DNA of 64,000 bases from Archangium lansingense (GTDB lineage Bacteria > Myxococcota > Myxococcia > Myxococcales > Myxococcaceae), in the NCBI RefSeq assembly GCF_026626635.1, contig NZ_JAPNKA010000001.1, positions 8,742,001 through 8,806,000 on the forward strand, read 5' to 3'. Positions within the stretch are counted from its first letter, which is position 1. Each line of letters starts with the position of its first letter. The translations under genes and the position numbers were made by a program. The notes below the pieces were generated by a model, which was not told the origin of the DNA, did no database searches, and was given only the letters and a program-made list of their open reading frames with translations. This document shows positions 8,654 through 17,371 of this stretch, piece after piece.

Positions 8654-10002
8654 GCCACGACCTCCGTCCTCTCCTGCCGGGGCGGCAGCTCCGCGGGCAG
8701 CACCAGCTCTGCCACGCAGCCGCCGCCCTCTCGCGGGTGGAGCTCCAGCTCGCCGCCATGCTGCCGCGCCAGCGACCGCGCCAGGGCCAGCCCCAGCCCG
8801 TTGCCCTTGGGTTTCGTGGTGACGCCCGGCTCGAAGACGCGCTCGCGCACCTCGGGCGCGATCCCCGGCCCCTGGTCTCGCACCTCCACCCGTCCGCCGC
8901 CCTCGGGCGTGGGCAGTATCACCAGCTCCACCGTGCTCCCGCGTGGCGCGGCCTCCAGCGCGTTCTGCACCAGGTTGATGAGCACCTGCTTCACCTTGCG
9001 CGGGTCGCACCAGACGGCCACGTGCTGCTCGACGAAGAGGCGCAGGCTCACGCCCCGATCGCCCGCCATGCCCTCGTGCAGCTCCACCACCTGCTGGCAC
9101 AACCATCCCAGCGAGGTGCGCTGCTCGTTGAGCGGGAGCAGGGGCCGGGAGAAGTTGAGGAAGCCCTCCAGGATCTCCTGCATCCGGTCCACCTCGCGCC
9201 GCAGCACCGCCAGGCGCTCGGCCGGCTTGCCCTCCACGTCCCGCGCCACCATGGCGGCCAGGCCCTTCACGCTGGCCAGCGGATTCTTCAGCTCGTGGGC
9301 AATCTCCCCGCTGAACAGGGTGAGCGCGTTGAGGGCCTCGGTGTGGGTGCGCAGCGTCTCGTCGCGCGCGTCCAGCGCGTCCTTCGCCATGCCCTGGAAG
9401 ACGTCCCGCATGATGGAGCCAATGCCGACAGACAACGCCACCAGCACGCTCAGCACCGTCACGTGGGACAGCAGCAGGGCGTCATTGTGCCCGGCCCGTG
9501 CACCACCCCCGTAGAGCTGCGGCAGCAGGTCCGGCACCACCCCGGTGAAGGAGACCGCGGCCAGCCCCCACAGCGTCGCCACATGCAAGAGCGCGAGAAC
9601 CCACGCACCTCGAGTGGTGGTGAAGAGGGAGATGAAGAAGCTCACCATGAGCAGCACCGGCGTGAGCGGCCCCTCGAGCCCGCCCGTCACCAGGAGCAGG
9701 CCCCCATGAATCGGGATGCCGACGCCGATGACGTAGGTGAACGAGAATCTCTGGTGCGGCGTGCGGCGCAGGTAGTGGTGAAGCTCGATGCCCTCGACCA
9801 CCACGAAGAGTCCCAGCAGCCCCCCGAGCAGCCACTTGCGCCAGACCGCCGGCTCTTGCACGAGGAGATAGAGGAGGATGAAGAGGGACGGCGGCATCAT
9901 GTAGATGCGGATGCGCGCCATACGCATGAAGTGGCGGGCGAAGGCCTCGCGCTGCACCTGCTCGAGGCCGCTCGGTGGCGGGGAGGCGGGAGAGGGTTTC
10001 AC
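8650..10002 (-). CDS. Membrane sensor histidine kinase
   Basis: A 450-residue kinase with four to six membrane helices (about residues 35-200) and no obvious periplasmic domain, then the DHp box SGEIAHELKNP (His 236), N box INLVQNALE (342-350), G1 DQGPG (376-380) and G2 KGNGLGL (399-405). The sensor part, with short loops, suggests perception within the membrane. I prefer GTG at 10002, which has GAGGAG five bases upstream; ATG at 10032 would add ten residues and has no clear ribosome site. The preferred start and its ribosome site are also preserved in the duplicate segment at 21296. Partner of the downstream NtrC protein. Confidence 0.9.
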   Translation of the reverse strand: MKPSPASPPPSGLEQVQREAFARHFMRMARIRIYMMPPSLFILLYLLVQEPAVWRKWLLGGLLGLFVVVEGIELHHYLRRTPHQRFSFTYVIGVGIPIHGGLLLVTGGLEGPLTPVLLMVSFFISLFTTTRGAWVLALLHVATLWGLAAVSFTGVVPDLLPQLYGGGARAGHNDALLLSHVTVLSVLVALSVGIGSIMRDVFQGMAKDALDARDETLRTHTEALNALTLFSGEIAHELKNPLASVKGLAAMVARDVEGKPAERLAVLRREVDRMQEILEGFLNFSRPLLPLNEQRTSLGWLCQQVVELHEGMAGDRGVSLRLFVEQHVAVWCDPRKVKQVLINLVQNALEAAPRGSTVELVILPTPEGGGRVEVRDQGPGIAPEVRERVFEPGVTTKPKGNGLGLALARSLARQHGGELELHPREGGGCVAELVLPAELPPRQERTEVVA

Positions 10003-10112
10003 GGCGTCTCCTCGGGGGGCGGACTCCTTCATCCTACGTCCGAGATGCAAGCCGGATGCACGCCCTTCGTGCCCCCTCGCCCAGATGGGCCCGCCTGCCT
10101 CCACGGGGAGCA

Positions 10113-10164
10113 CTGTTCGGAAACCCGGCACCCCGCCCCCCAGCAGTGACGGAGGTCCGGACAG
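10113..10164 (+). promoter_or_regulatory. Candidate activator site (inverted repeat) upstream of the sigma-54 promoter
   Basis: CTGTTCGGA (10113-10121) and TCCGGACAG (10156-10164) form a near-perfect inverted pair and are both kept in copy B (21404-21412, 21447-21455). They lie about 45-95 bases upstream of the GG-N10-GC promoter, a usual range for NtrC-type enhancer sites. Binding is inferred from conservation and position only. Confidence 0.35.
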
Positions 10165-10206
10165 CCAGTTCCCCCACCCCACCCCATTCCCAGAGAGAGA
10201 GGGGCG

Positions 10207-10223
10207 TTGGCATGGGAGGTGCT
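10207..10223 (+). promoter_or_regulatory. Predicted sigma-54 promoter upstream of the esterase
   Basis: TTGGCATGGGAGGTGCTC has GG at 10209-10210 and GC at 10221-10222, giving the required 10-base spacing and close agreement with TGGCAC-N5-TTGC. The identical element occurs before the ABC operon (copy B). The adjacent regulator gene encodes an intact GAFTGA activator. In this copy the promoter points at the esterase start at 10269. Confidence 0.65.
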
Positions 10224-10268
10224 CCTGGAGCACTCGATATCAAAACTGGCGCTAACGGGGTCTAACTC

Positions 10269-11744
10269 ATGAGCACACAGAATCCGGAAGAACAAATTCA
10301 AGACTTCGGTCGTCGATCATTCCTGGCGGCCACGACCGCCCTCGGCGTCGCAGCCCTGGTCCCTGGCGCCGCTTTCGCCCGGTCCGGGTCGTCCGCTGGA
10401 TCGGTCAGGTTCGCGTCGCTAGACGAATGGATCGCCCGCGAGGCGATCCCGTTTTCGTTGGACAAAGGTTTCGACGCCGCCGTCGACCGGATGATGTCCC
10501 ACCTCGGCGATCAGGTTTCGCTTCTCGGCTTTGGCGAGGCTCTGCACGGCGGCGAAGAATTCCTGCTCCTCCGCAATCGCCTGTTCCAGCGGCTCGTCGA
10601 AGCCCATGGCTTCAGCGCCATCACGCTCGAGACCAACTACATGCGCGCGCGGCTCGTCGACGGCTATGTCGCAGGCCGCGGATCGGCGACTTACGAGGCC
10701 ATCGAAGACAAGGGTTTCAGCTACGGCTCCGGGAAATATGCCGCCAATCGCGAACTCGTGGAGTGGATGAAGCGCTACAATTCCGATCCGGCGAATGCGG
10801 TGAAGCTCAGCCTCTATGGGACCGTTCCGTCGGAAGGCGAGACGACGGAAAGTCCGAGGCAGGCGCTCGAATTCGCGCTCGCCTATCTGAGATCGGTCGA
10901 CCCGGTGGCCGCCGCCAAGCACAAGACCATCATGGAGCCGCTGTTGGGCGCGGACGCGGACTGGGAAGACTCGGCCGCCGTCGTCCACAAGGAGATCTTG
11001 ACGCGGATTTTGGGCGGCGACACCGCGCAGCAGCTTGTGGGCAGAGACACGCCGGCCGGCGCCAACGATGCGGGGAAGTTCGGCCTCTCGCCCAGGGCTT
11101 CGGCGCTTCGGGTGGCGACGGAAGAGCTCGCCTCCGAACTAAGCGTGCGCCGCCCGGAGCTTGTGGCCAAAAGCGATCGCGAATCCTTTGGAGAGGCGCT
11201 GCAACACGTCACCGTCGCCCAGCATCTTCTCGCCATTCACGCGGCGCTGGCGCGGCGAGAGTCGCTCGACAACCTTGTCAGCATGCGCGACGCGATGGCC
11301 GCTGAGAATCTCGTCCACATCTCCGAGCGCGAAAAGACGCGTGGAAAGGTGTTGGTCTACCTGCACAGCGCCCATCTTCGGCGGACCAAGACGAAGCTGC
11401 CCTGGTATGAATTCTGGCCGACGGGTGCGCATCTCGACCAGCTGTTCGGCGCGCGTTTCGCCGTGATCGGGGGAGCCCTGGGGACGTCCGAGGCCAACTT
11501 CATCGGCGCGCCCGAGGCCGGCAGCATCGAGGCGCGGTTACTGGCGCGGCAGTCGGATTGCTTCATTCCGGCCCATCGCGGCAAAGGGCTCTATAAGGAC
11601 GCGGCGCCTCCGATACGGACCCGCAGCAAGCAGCCCTTTGTCCCCTATGAGCCGCTGACCCCGCAAAGCGTCGCGGACTTTGACATGATCGCATTCCTGC
11701 GCTCCGCCACCTACACGCGCGGTGCGGCAAAGTTGCCGGGCTGA
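10269..11744 (+). CDS. Erythromycin-esterase-family enzyme with Tat signal
   Basis: A 491-residue protein with a twin-arginine signal (GRRSFLAATTALGVAALVPGAAFA; RR at 15-16), so folded export is expected. The erythromycin-esterase/EreA-like core shows GFGEALHGGEEF (E90, H93), TLETNYMRARLVDGY, and the C-terminal LVYLHSAHLRR (H366, H369). EreA-type enzymes hydrolyse macrolide lactones, but most distant members have no tested activity, so resistance is not established. Codon use is visibly more mixed and less GC-extreme than in neighbours (many A/T third positions), arguing for transfer, perhaps from an alphaproteobacterium. It sits between repeat copy A and an IS remnant. Confidence 0.85.
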   Translation: MSTQNPEEQIQDFGRRSFLAATTALGVAALVPGAAFARSGSSAGSVRFASLDEWIAREAIPFSLDKGFDAAVDRMMSHLGDQVSLLGFGEALHGGEEFLLLRNRLFQRLVEAHGFSAITLETNYMRARLVDGYVAGRGSATYEAIEDKGFSYGSGKYAANRELVEWMKRYNSDPANAVKLSLYGTVPSEGETTESPRQALEFALAYLRSVDPVAAAKHKTIMEPLLGADADWEDSAAVVHKEILTRILGGDTAQQLVGRDTPAGANDAGKFGLSPRASALRVATEELASELSVRRPELVAKSDRESFGEALQHVTVAQHLLAIHAALARRESLDNLVSMRDAMAAENLVHISEREKTRGKVLVYLHSAHLRRTKTKLPWYEFWPTGAHLDQLFGARFAVIGGALGTSEANFIGAPEAGSIEARLLARQSDCFIPAHRGKGLYKDAAPPIRTRSKQPFVPYEPLTPQSVADFDMIAFLRSATYTRGAAKLPG

Positions 11745-11762
11745 CCACCACCGTCGAGCGAC

Positions 11763-11948
11763 GACAGGCACTTCGGCCGCGAGGCTCAACTGCTGGCTCG
11801 CCGCCACCGCGTGTACCAGCGCGCTCGCCACCGTCACCCCGAGCGCTGGCGCGCCAACACCCGCGACCGGACTCCCACTGGCCCTGTCCGCCTCAACCCC
11901 TCCCCGCCCTCCACCCCTGCGGTGCCTTCTCTCCGGCCAACTGCTTGA
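11763..11948 (+). pseudogene. Transposase C-terminal remnant (IS3-like)
   Basis: An open stretch of about 60 codons ending at TGA 11946-11948 reads FGREAQLLARRHRVY, RHRHPERWRANTRD and GPVRLNP. This is the style of the C-terminus of IS3-type integrase-domain transposases (HPERW..., VRLNP). There is no start and no catalytic core, so it is a broken remnant. The IS66 element begins 30 bases downstream. Confidence 0.5.
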
Positions 11949-12060
11949 GTCAGCTTCTCGCGACGACAACGTTGACACGTAAGCCTCCGGTCCAGCCCAT
12001 GGTGTCGGCCACCGAGGAGCATGGCACGGTGGCCGCGTGATGGATGGCGCGTCGACAAGC

Positions 12061-13734
12061 CTATCGCTGCTGAGCCTGCTGCTGAGCCCACGACTCGGGG
12101 AGGAGCTCCGCGAGGCGGGAGGCGGGGAAGCGGGTGTCGCCGAGCTTGGGCAGCACGTCGCGGAAGTAGGCCCACGGGTCCATGCCCAGCCGGTAGCAGC
12201 TGAGCACGAGGGAGTAGACACTGGCGGCCCGGTGGCCAGCGGCATCGCTGCCCAGGAAGAGCCAGTTCTTGCGTCCGAGGACAATGAGCTTGATGAGGCG
12301 CTCCACCTCGCCGTTGTCCACCGGAAGGCGTCCGTCCTCGAGGAAGCGGCCCAGGGGGAGGTAGCGGTTGCGCGCGTAAGCAATGGCCTTGCCCAGCGGC
12401 GTCTTGGCGGGCACGTGCGGGGCCCACTCCTCCAGCAAGCCGAAGAGTTCCTCGTAGACGGGGCGGCTGTGCTCGAGGCGCAGGCAAAGGCGTGCCTCGG
12501 CGGAGAGCCCCGCGTCCTGGGCCTGCCGCTCCACGGCGTACAGCTTCTGCACGAGCGTGAGCACCGTGCCGCCGCGAGCGTCTCCGGCCACGTATGCGCG
12601 CTCGAAGCCACGCCGGGCGTGCATCCAACAGCCCACCTCAATGCGTGGAGAGGTGGGGCCGAAGAGGGACTGGTAGCCCTTGTAGCCGTCCACCACCAGG
12701 TAGCCCCGGAAGTCGGCCAGCACCCCTTGGGGGCCCGTGCCACTCCAATCGGGGGTGTACTCCACGAAGACGTTGCCGCCCACTCCCACGTACGGCCAGA
12801 GGTGTCCGCGCTTGATGCCGCGGGCGTCGTCCCTGTCCAGCACGCGCACCCCGGTGTCGTCGGTGTGCAGCAAGGCGTCCGCCAGCGTGCGCTGCTTGAG
12901 CAGCGCCACCACGGGCGCCAGCAAGTCACTGGCCCCCGCCACCCAGTCGCCCAGAGTGGAGGCGGGCAGCCTCACCCCGTGGCGTTTGTCGAAAATGGCC
13001 TGCTGGCGGTGCAGGGGCAGCCCGTCGCGGTACTTGCCCACCAGTAGCTGCGCCAGCAACCCCGGGCCGGGCAGCGCTCCCGGCAATGGCGCCTCACCGG
13101 CGGGCGCGGCGGCCACCCCCTCCTTGCAGCGCTGGCACCCGAGCTTCGGGCGCTTCTCCACCCGCACGTAGAAGCGCGCCGGCTCCAATTCCAGTCGCTG
13201 GCTTACCTCCTCGCCCATGGGCTGCCTCTGCTCACCGCAACCCGGGCAGACGCACTCCTCGGCCGCGGGTTGCACCAGCACCTCGCGCCTCTCCAGGTGC
13301 GCGGGCAGGGCCTGGGCGCCGCGGAGGGGCGCGCGTCTGGGCGTCTTCTTCGGCGCGTCGGCCGGCGGGGCCGCTGGGGCGGCTGCCTGTGCACCGTCGA
13401 CGGTGGCGGGCACGGCCTCTGGCTCGGCGGACTGCTGCTGGGTGAACAATGACAGCAGGAGTTGGAGCTGACTGGCGGGAGTCTTCTCACTGCGCCGCCC
13501 GTACAGCTGCCGCAGCGCCTGCTGGAGTCGCACCGTCGTGGAGCTGTGCTCCTCGCGCAGCCGACCCAACAGGCCCAACAACATCTCAACGGCCTGCTCG
13601 CCGCGGCCCTCCATCAGCAGTTGCAGCATGTAGGCGCGCACCGCCTCCATGTCGTCCGCCTCGAAGGCGGTCGGCTGGGCTTCTTCCTGCTGGCCCCTCT
13701 CTTCTTCAATGGTGACGGGAAAAGTCATGCGCAC
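12061..13734 (-). CDS. tnpC: IS66 transposase TnpC (element 1)
   Basis: A 557-residue DDE transposase. It has a leucine-rich N-terminal region (30-100), an Ala/Pro linker, an IS66 zinc-binding part (CPGC 163-166 and CQRC 200-203), the catalytic core starting at HTDDTG (D292/D293) with DGYKGYQ following, and the C-terminal DNGEVERLIK...GRKNWLF block of IS66 proteins. Length is normal and no frameshift is seen, so it should be active. It is the last gene of the IS and follows tnpB after about 40 bases. Confidence 0.95.
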   Translation of the reverse strand: MRMTFPVTIEEERGQQEEAQPTAFEADDMEAVRAYMLQLLMEGRGEQAVEMLLGLLGRLREEHSSTTVRLQQALRQLYGRRSEKTPASQLQLLLSLFTQQQSAEPEAVPATVDGAQAAAPAAPPADAPKKTPRRAPLRGAQALPAHLERREVLVQPAAEECVCPGCGEQRQPMGEEVSQRLELEPARFYVRVEKRPKLGCQRCKEGVAAAPAGEAPLPGALPGPGLLAQLLVGKYRDGLPLHRQQAIFDKRHGVRLPASTLGDWVAGASDLLAPVVALLKQRTLADALLHTDDTGVRVLDRDDARGIKRGHLWPYVGVGGNVFVEYTPDWSGTGPQGVLADFRGYLVVDGYKGYQSLFGPTSPRIEVGCWMHARRGFERAYVAGDARGGTVLTLVQKLYAVERQAQDAGLSAEARLCLRLEHSRPVYEELFGLLEEWAPHVPAKTPLGKAIAYARNRYLPLGRFLEDGRLPVDNGEVERLIKLIVLGRKNWLFLGSDAAGHRAASVYSLVLSCYRLGMDPWAYFRDVLPKLGDTRFPASRLAELLPESWAQQQAQQR

Positions 13735-13776
13735 CGTGCCTATGCACGAAGTGGGGCCGGGCGCGCAAGCGCGGAC

Positions 13777-14121
13777 TCAATGCACCTCGCCTCGCCGTAC
13801 CGCGCTGCTGGCCTCCACCAGCGACAGCAACTCCGCGAGCTGCCGCGCTTCCAGGTGCACCGCGGCCTGGCCCTCTACGGGCGCCGGCACCCGAAAGCGC
13901 CCCGCCTCCAGTCTCTTGCTCACGGTGCAGTAGCCGTTGGCGTCCCAGAAGAGAATGCGCACGAAATCCCTTCTCCTCGAGAAGAAGACGAAGAGGTGGC
14001 CCGACTTCGGCTGCTGCCCAAGACTGCCCTGCACCAGCGCGCTCAGCCCGTCGGCCTGCTTGCGCATGTCGCACGGCTGCGTCGCCACCCAGATTCTCAC
14101 CCCCTCCGGTAGCCTCAGCAC
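13777..14121 (-). CDS. tnpB: IS66 accessory protein TnpB (element 1)
   Basis: A 114-residue protein of the IS66 Orf2/TnpB family: VATQPCDMRKQADGLSALV, the FVFFSRRRDFVRILFWDANGY motif, and KRLEAGRF are diagnostic. Its exact role in transposition is not settled but it is needed with TnpA in well-studied IS66 elements. Its start overlaps the tnpA stop by 7 bases, so translation is coupled. Confidence 0.95.
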   Translation of the reverse strand: MLRLPEGVRIWVATQPCDMRKQADGLSALVQGSLGQQPKSGHLFVFFSRRRDFVRILFWDANGYCTVSKRLEAGRFRVPAPVEGQAAVHLEARQLAELLSLVEASSAVRRGEVH

Positions 14122-14516
14122 CCCTGCACCTCCTTCACCGCCCGCAGCACCCGCGCCACCAACTCCTGGCTGGCTCTCGCATCCACTCTCACTCTCACCC
14201 CGCCCACCTCCACCTGCACCGCCTCCCCCTGCTCCCGCCCCACCTCACTCCGCTCGGCGGGCGCCACCTCCACGGGCACGAAGGCCATGGCCGTCCGCGC
14301 TCCCTCCTTTCCCTCTCGCCTGCGCGTCCAGAAGCGCAGCCTCTCGCGCGGTAACCCGTACTTGCGCATGAAGGCCGACTGCGTACCTCCTTCCGCCTCC
14401 CACGCTCGCACCACCTCTGCTGCTACCTCCGGGGTCCACCTCGGCTGCCGCGCTGCTTCCAACCACGCCGGCTCCGTCTTTGTCGTCGCTGTGTTCGTCG
14501 TCATCGCGCCGCGCAC
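14115..14516 (-). CDS. tnpA: IS66 accessory protein TnpA (element 1)
   Basis: A 133-residue IS66 TnpA-type protein with an N-terminal helix-turn-helix (WTPEVAAEVVRAWEAEGGTQSAFMRKYGLPRERLRFW in part) and an acidic, Val-rich C-terminal half. ATG at 14504 (MTTNTATT) is an alternative start 12 bases in. It begins 50 bases inside the right terminal repeat and is the first gene of the IS operon. Confidence 0.9.
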   Translation of the reverse strand: MRGAMTTNTATTKTEPAWLEAARQPRWTPEVAAEVVRAWEAEGGTQSAFMRKYGLPRERLRFWTRRREGKEGARTAMAFVPVEVAPAERSEVGREQGEAVQVEVGGVRVRVDARASQELVARVLRAVKEVQGC

Positions 14517-14574
14517 TCTGCGACCCCTCCAGCACCTCCACTACCTGGGCTGGATCGGAGGCTTACGTTGACAC

Positions 14575-14908
14575 TCACCGCAGGACAGACGCTCCTCTCT
14601 GCCCTCGCGGGAGCCGACACGCGTCTTCGCGCGAAGGTACTCGAGGCGTTGACCGGCCCAGCCCGTGCCTACGACCTCGACCACAGGCGAAGCCTCGGCT
14701 ACTTGCCAAACCGGCAACAGGCGCTCACCGAATTCGCAACCAAGGAGCCTGAACAGCACGTGCGCTTCGCTGCGCTCATGGCGGCGGCTTGGTCTCGCGC
14801 CATGGCCAGGAATTCGTCCACGAAATGACGGCTCTGCCACCTACCGGTTGATTCCCGCTCTCGACTCGAGCGGGAGGGCGACGCAGCGGAAGCCCACCAT
14901 TATTCGCC
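14575..14908. other. Remnant DNA between the two IS66 elements
   Basis: About 330 bases of pre-insertion sequence. An 86-codon open frame from TTG 14568 to 14828 has no recognisable homology and no ribosome site, so it is not called. The right end (14841 onward, minus strand) is the C-terminus of an FGE-type gene, listed separately. Nothing else is seen. Confidence 0.4.
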
Positions 14909-14916
14909 GATTCTTC
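14841..14916 (-). pseudogene. C-terminal scrap of a formylglycine-generating-enzyme-like (FGE-sulfatase) gene
   Basis: The minus-strand frame ending at TAG 14841-14843 reads KNRRIMVGFRCVALPLESRAGINR; VGFRCV is the characteristic C-terminal strand of FGE/SUMF1-type domains. Removing IS66 element 2 and one copy of its GATTCTTC duplication joins this frame to 17458-17500 (AKVESDAP). Only about 35 codons survive: one side is cut by IS66 and the other by the older transposase remnant at 17509. Confidence 0.5.
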
Positions 14917-15046
14917 GTAAGACCTCGCTGCGGCCCGTGGAGGCGGAGGTTGACGTCGAGTTCAAGGCGTGAGGTGACGAGCACCGCGACGATGCAGACA
15001 GTCGTGGTGTCCAAGTGAGGGCGGAAGTGGCGAGCAGCGCGGCGCT

Positions 15047-16546
15047 TCAGCCGACCGCGACAGCCTCGAACTGGTGGGGTAGAGGAATTTCCTCCCCTCG
15101 CAGCGCGGCCAGTGCGGCCTCACGCAGGTAGCGCTTGGGGTCCACCCCACACAGTTTCGCGGTCTCCAGCAGGCTGTAGAAGAGAGCCGCCACCTCGGTG
15201 CCACGACGACTGCGGCTGCCGTAGTGATTCTTGCGACCCACCACCAGCCCGCGCAGCGCCCGCTCCGTGGCGTTGTTGTCCAGCGGCACTCGTGCGTCCG
15301 ACAAGAAGCGCGTCAGCCCCGTCCACATGTTGCTCATGTACTTCACGGCCTGCCCCAGGGCACTGCCGGGCAGGGCCTGTACCCCGCGCGCCCACTGGTG
15401 CAGCCGGTCGATTACAGCCCGGCTCTTGTGCTGGCGCAGTTCCAGCAGCCGCGCCGCGTCCGGCGGCCCCACCTTGTACTCGCGCTCCAGCGCGTACAGC
15501 TCGCCGATGAGTTCAATGGCTTCGGTGGCCTGAGGAAACTTCTCCTCGCACTCGACGAATTTGCGTCGCACGTGAGCCCAGCAATGCACCAGGGTGAAGC
15601 GCCCGCCGTGCCCAGCGTAACTGTCATAACTGCCCAGCCCATCCACCATGAGGATGCCGGAGAAGTCCTTGAGCATGGCCCGGGCATCCTCCGCGGTGCG
15701 GCCCTCGGCAATCCGGTAGACGACGGCGTCAGGTGCGCACAGAGCCCAGGCATGCCAGCGTTTCGGATTCTTGCTGCCCAACAGAGGCCAGCGCGTCTCG
15801 TCACCGCCCAGCACGTCGCGTGTCAGCAACGCTGCGTGCAAGGCCTCGTGCGCGGGGGCGAGCAACCGGGCCAGGGCCTCCACCTGGTCCCACAGCGTCT
15901 GGCTGTCCACCGTGAGGCCCTCGCGCGCCATGATTCTCACCTGCCTCTCCAGCGGCAGGTGGTCGAGGTACTTGGCGACAGCCACTTCCACGGCGAAGTC
16001 CACAGAGTAGCGCCCGCCGGGCTGGAGTTTGGGTGGGCCCAGGGCTGTCTCCACGCACCCGCCGCAGCCGCAGCGGTACTTCTGTCGCTTGTGGCGGTGC
16101 AGTACGAAGCGCCGCTCCACCACGTCCACCTCCTCGGCCTCCTCGTAGCAGCCCTGCATTTCGGCCAGTGCCCCACCGCACTTGGGACACTGCTTGTCTG
16201 GCTCCTCCAGCGTGTGCACTACTTCCAGCGTCGGCAGCGTGGACTGGGGGCGCGGGCCATGGCCTTGCTGGGGCGCGGCCTCCTCGGGTTTGTCCCCCTC
16301 GTCCTGTCTGGGGCGGGGACGCTTCTCACTGGAGGGGCCGAACAGCTCGGCGGTGCGCTGCGCCAGCTGCCGCTCCACCTCCTGCAAGCGCAGCTGCAAC
16401 TCCTCGGCGTCCTGGCCCTGCGCGCTCATCAGCTTGCGCGTGAGCTCCACCACGCGCGCCACCAGGCGTCTGTTTTCCGCCTCCAGCAGGAGGGCCGCCT
16501 GGCGCAGCCTCTCCACGTCCTTCTCCGTCTCCAACTGGAAGCTCAT
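15047..16546 (-). CDS. tnpC: IS66 transposase TnpC (element 2)
   Basis: A 499-residue transposase starting at ATG 16546 (MSFQLETEK; the frame is open to 16582). It has a coiled-coil N-terminus (5-60), zinc-binding CPKC and CGCGGC segments, the catalytic GGDETRWPLLG, DGLGSYD and HCWAHVRRKF blocks, and the C-terminal LDNNATERALRGLVVGRKNHYGS signature of IS66 transposases. Intact and of typical length. Confidence 0.95.
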   Translation of the reverse strand: MSFQLETEKDVERLRQAALLLEAENRRLVARVVELTRKLMSAQGQDAEELQLRLQEVERQLAQRTAELFGPSSEKRPRPRQDEGDKPEEAAPQQGHGPRPQSTLPTLEVVHTLEEPDKQCPKCGGALAEMQGCYEEAEEVDVVERRFVLHRHKRQKYRCGCGGCVETALGPPKLQPGGRYSVDFAVEVAVAKYLDHLPLERQVRIMAREGLTVDSQTLWDQVEALARLLAPAHEALHAALLTRDVLGGDETRWPLLGSKNPKRWHAWALCAPDAVVYRIAEGRTAEDARAMLKDFSGILMVDGLGSYDSYAGHGGRFTLVHCWAHVRRKFVECEEKFPQATEAIELIGELYALEREYKVGPPDAARLLELRQHKSRAVIDRLHQWARGVQALPGSALGQAVKYMSNMWTGLTRFLSDARVPLDNNATERALRGLVVGRKNHYGSRSRRGTEVAALFYSLLETAKLCGVDPKRYLREAALAALRGEEIPLPHQFEAVAVG

Positions 16547-16601
16547 GTGCGGGTAGTGCCATGCCAGCACCCGCCCGCGCAAGTAGTGCGCGCGGCACCA
16601 C

Positions 16602-17000
16602 TCACGAAGTCACCACGTCCACGGCCTCCGGCTGGAACAGGGGCTTGAGCGTGTACGGCGCGGGCAACAACGGCGCTCGCCCCACCAGCTCGCTGCCCTC
16701 CAAAAACAGCGCCAGCTCCGACACCGTCAACACCAGCGGCTGCACGCCACTCTCGCGCTGCCACAGCGGCGCGAAGCGTCCCTTCTCCAACCTCTTGGCG
16801 TACAGGCACAGCCCGGTGCCGTCCCAGAAGAGCGCCTTGGCCCTCTTCCTGTCCCGTCCGACGAAGAGGAAGACGTCGCCCGAGAGGAAGTCGCGGCCCA
16901 ACTCCTGCGTCACCAGCCCGCTCAGCGCGTCGAAGCTCTTGCGCATGTCGCACGGCTGCCCGTAGGCGTACACGCTCAGCCGTCGCGTGGAACCAATCAC
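16602..17000 (-). CDS. tnpB: IS66 accessory protein TnpB (element 2)
   Basis: A 132-residue TnpB-family protein from GTG at 17000: LSVYAYGQPCDMRKSFDALSG, the FLFVGRDRKRAKALFWDGTGLCLYAKRLEKGRF block and a divergent C-terminus. The GTG start overlaps the tnpA stop as GTGA, typical coupling for IS66. The frame is open further upstream, but that part reads through tnpA in another frame and is not coding. Confidence 0.92.
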   Translation of the reverse strand: MIGSTRRLSVYAYGQPCDMRKSFDALSGLVTQELGRDFLSGDVFLFVGRDRKRAKALFWDGTGLCLYAKRLEKGRFAPLWQRESGVQPLVLTVSELALFLEGSELVGRAPLLPAPYTLKPLFQPEAVDVVTS

Positions 17001-17371
17001 ACCAGCCCTCTGAGTAGCGCCACCGCGTCCTCGACGCTCACTCCCTCCACCCGTACTCCTCCGGGTCCGTGCACCACCAGCGCTCCTGCTTGGGCCACGC
17101 CGCGCGCTGGTTTCACCTCTACTGGCACCAGTGCGGCACGCTCCGGCTCCTGCTGGGCCCGCCGGGCCGCGCTGCCCCATCGGCTGAGCGTCCAGCTGCT
17201 CATCCCCAACTCCTTCGCTGATTCCTCGATGCCCGCTCCCTGCTGCTGCCTCTCTCTCACGTACGCCACTGCCTCCTGTCTCTGCTCCCGCGTGTAGCGC
17301 GCTCGCGGCCCCACTCCTCCTCGCTCGAGTACCTGCTGCCGGAATTTCTCTGCTCGCTCTTTCATGTCCAT
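16997..17371 (-). CDS. tnpA: IS66 accessory protein TnpA (element 2)
   Basis: A 124-residue TnpA/transposase-8-like protein with an N-terminal helix-turn-helix: YTREQRQEAVAYVRERQQQG and IEESAKELGMSSWTLSRW. ATG at 17371 follows AAGGAG with 9 bases spacing; the frame could start at 17407. First gene of the element 2 operon, about 78 bases from the IS end. Confidence 0.88.
   Translation of the reverse strand: MDMKERAEKFRQQVLERGGVGPRARYTREQRQEAVAYVRERQQQGAGIEESAKELGMSSWTLSRWGSAARRAQQEPERAALVPVEVKPARGVAQAGALVVHGPGGVRVEGVSVEDAVALLRGLV

Larger units (their letters stand above)
10000..10240 (+). repeat. Direct repeat copy A (kinase/ABC-type intergenic segment)
   Basis: This segment aligns over its whole length with 21296-21572 (copy B) in the same orientation, with many point differences and a gap of about 45 bases after GGTGCTC. 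Shared blocks include TTCACGGCGTCTCCT, TTCGGAAACCCGGCACCCCG, GGAGGTCCGGACAGCCAG and TTGGCATGGGAGGTGCTC. It runs from the kinase GTG codon to GGAGCACTCGAT, which in copy B is exactly the ATG of the ABC permease. It leads here into the esterase gene. A and B bracket the accessory island. Confidence 0.85.
11979..14566 (-). mobile_element. Complete IS66-family insertion sequence (element 1)
   Basis: The left end GTAAGCCTCCGGTCCAGCCC (11979) and right end (reverse complement GTAAGCCTCCGATCCAGCCC, ending at 14566) are terminal inverted repeats of IS66 type. The 8-bp sequence GTTGACAC flanks both ends (11971-11978 and 14567-14574) as a perfect target-site duplication. Inside are tnpA, tnpB and tnpC in IS66 order on the minus strand, all intact. 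The perfect duplication suggests a fairly recent insertion. Confidence 0.93.

Noticed and set aside
10032..10233. N-terminal extensions of the histidine kinase up to 10233
   Set aside because: They read through the non-coding repeat copy A; GTG 10002 with GAGGAG is the better start and only it is preserved in copy B.
10269..11744. Calling the esterase a macrolide resistance gene
   Set aside because: The family contains many enzymes without tested macrolide activity, and the sequence alone cannot show the substrate.
14568..14828. 86-codon open frame between the IS66 elements
   Set aside because: Its TTG start lies inside the IS66 target duplication, there is no ribosome site or homology, and the region is remnant DNA.
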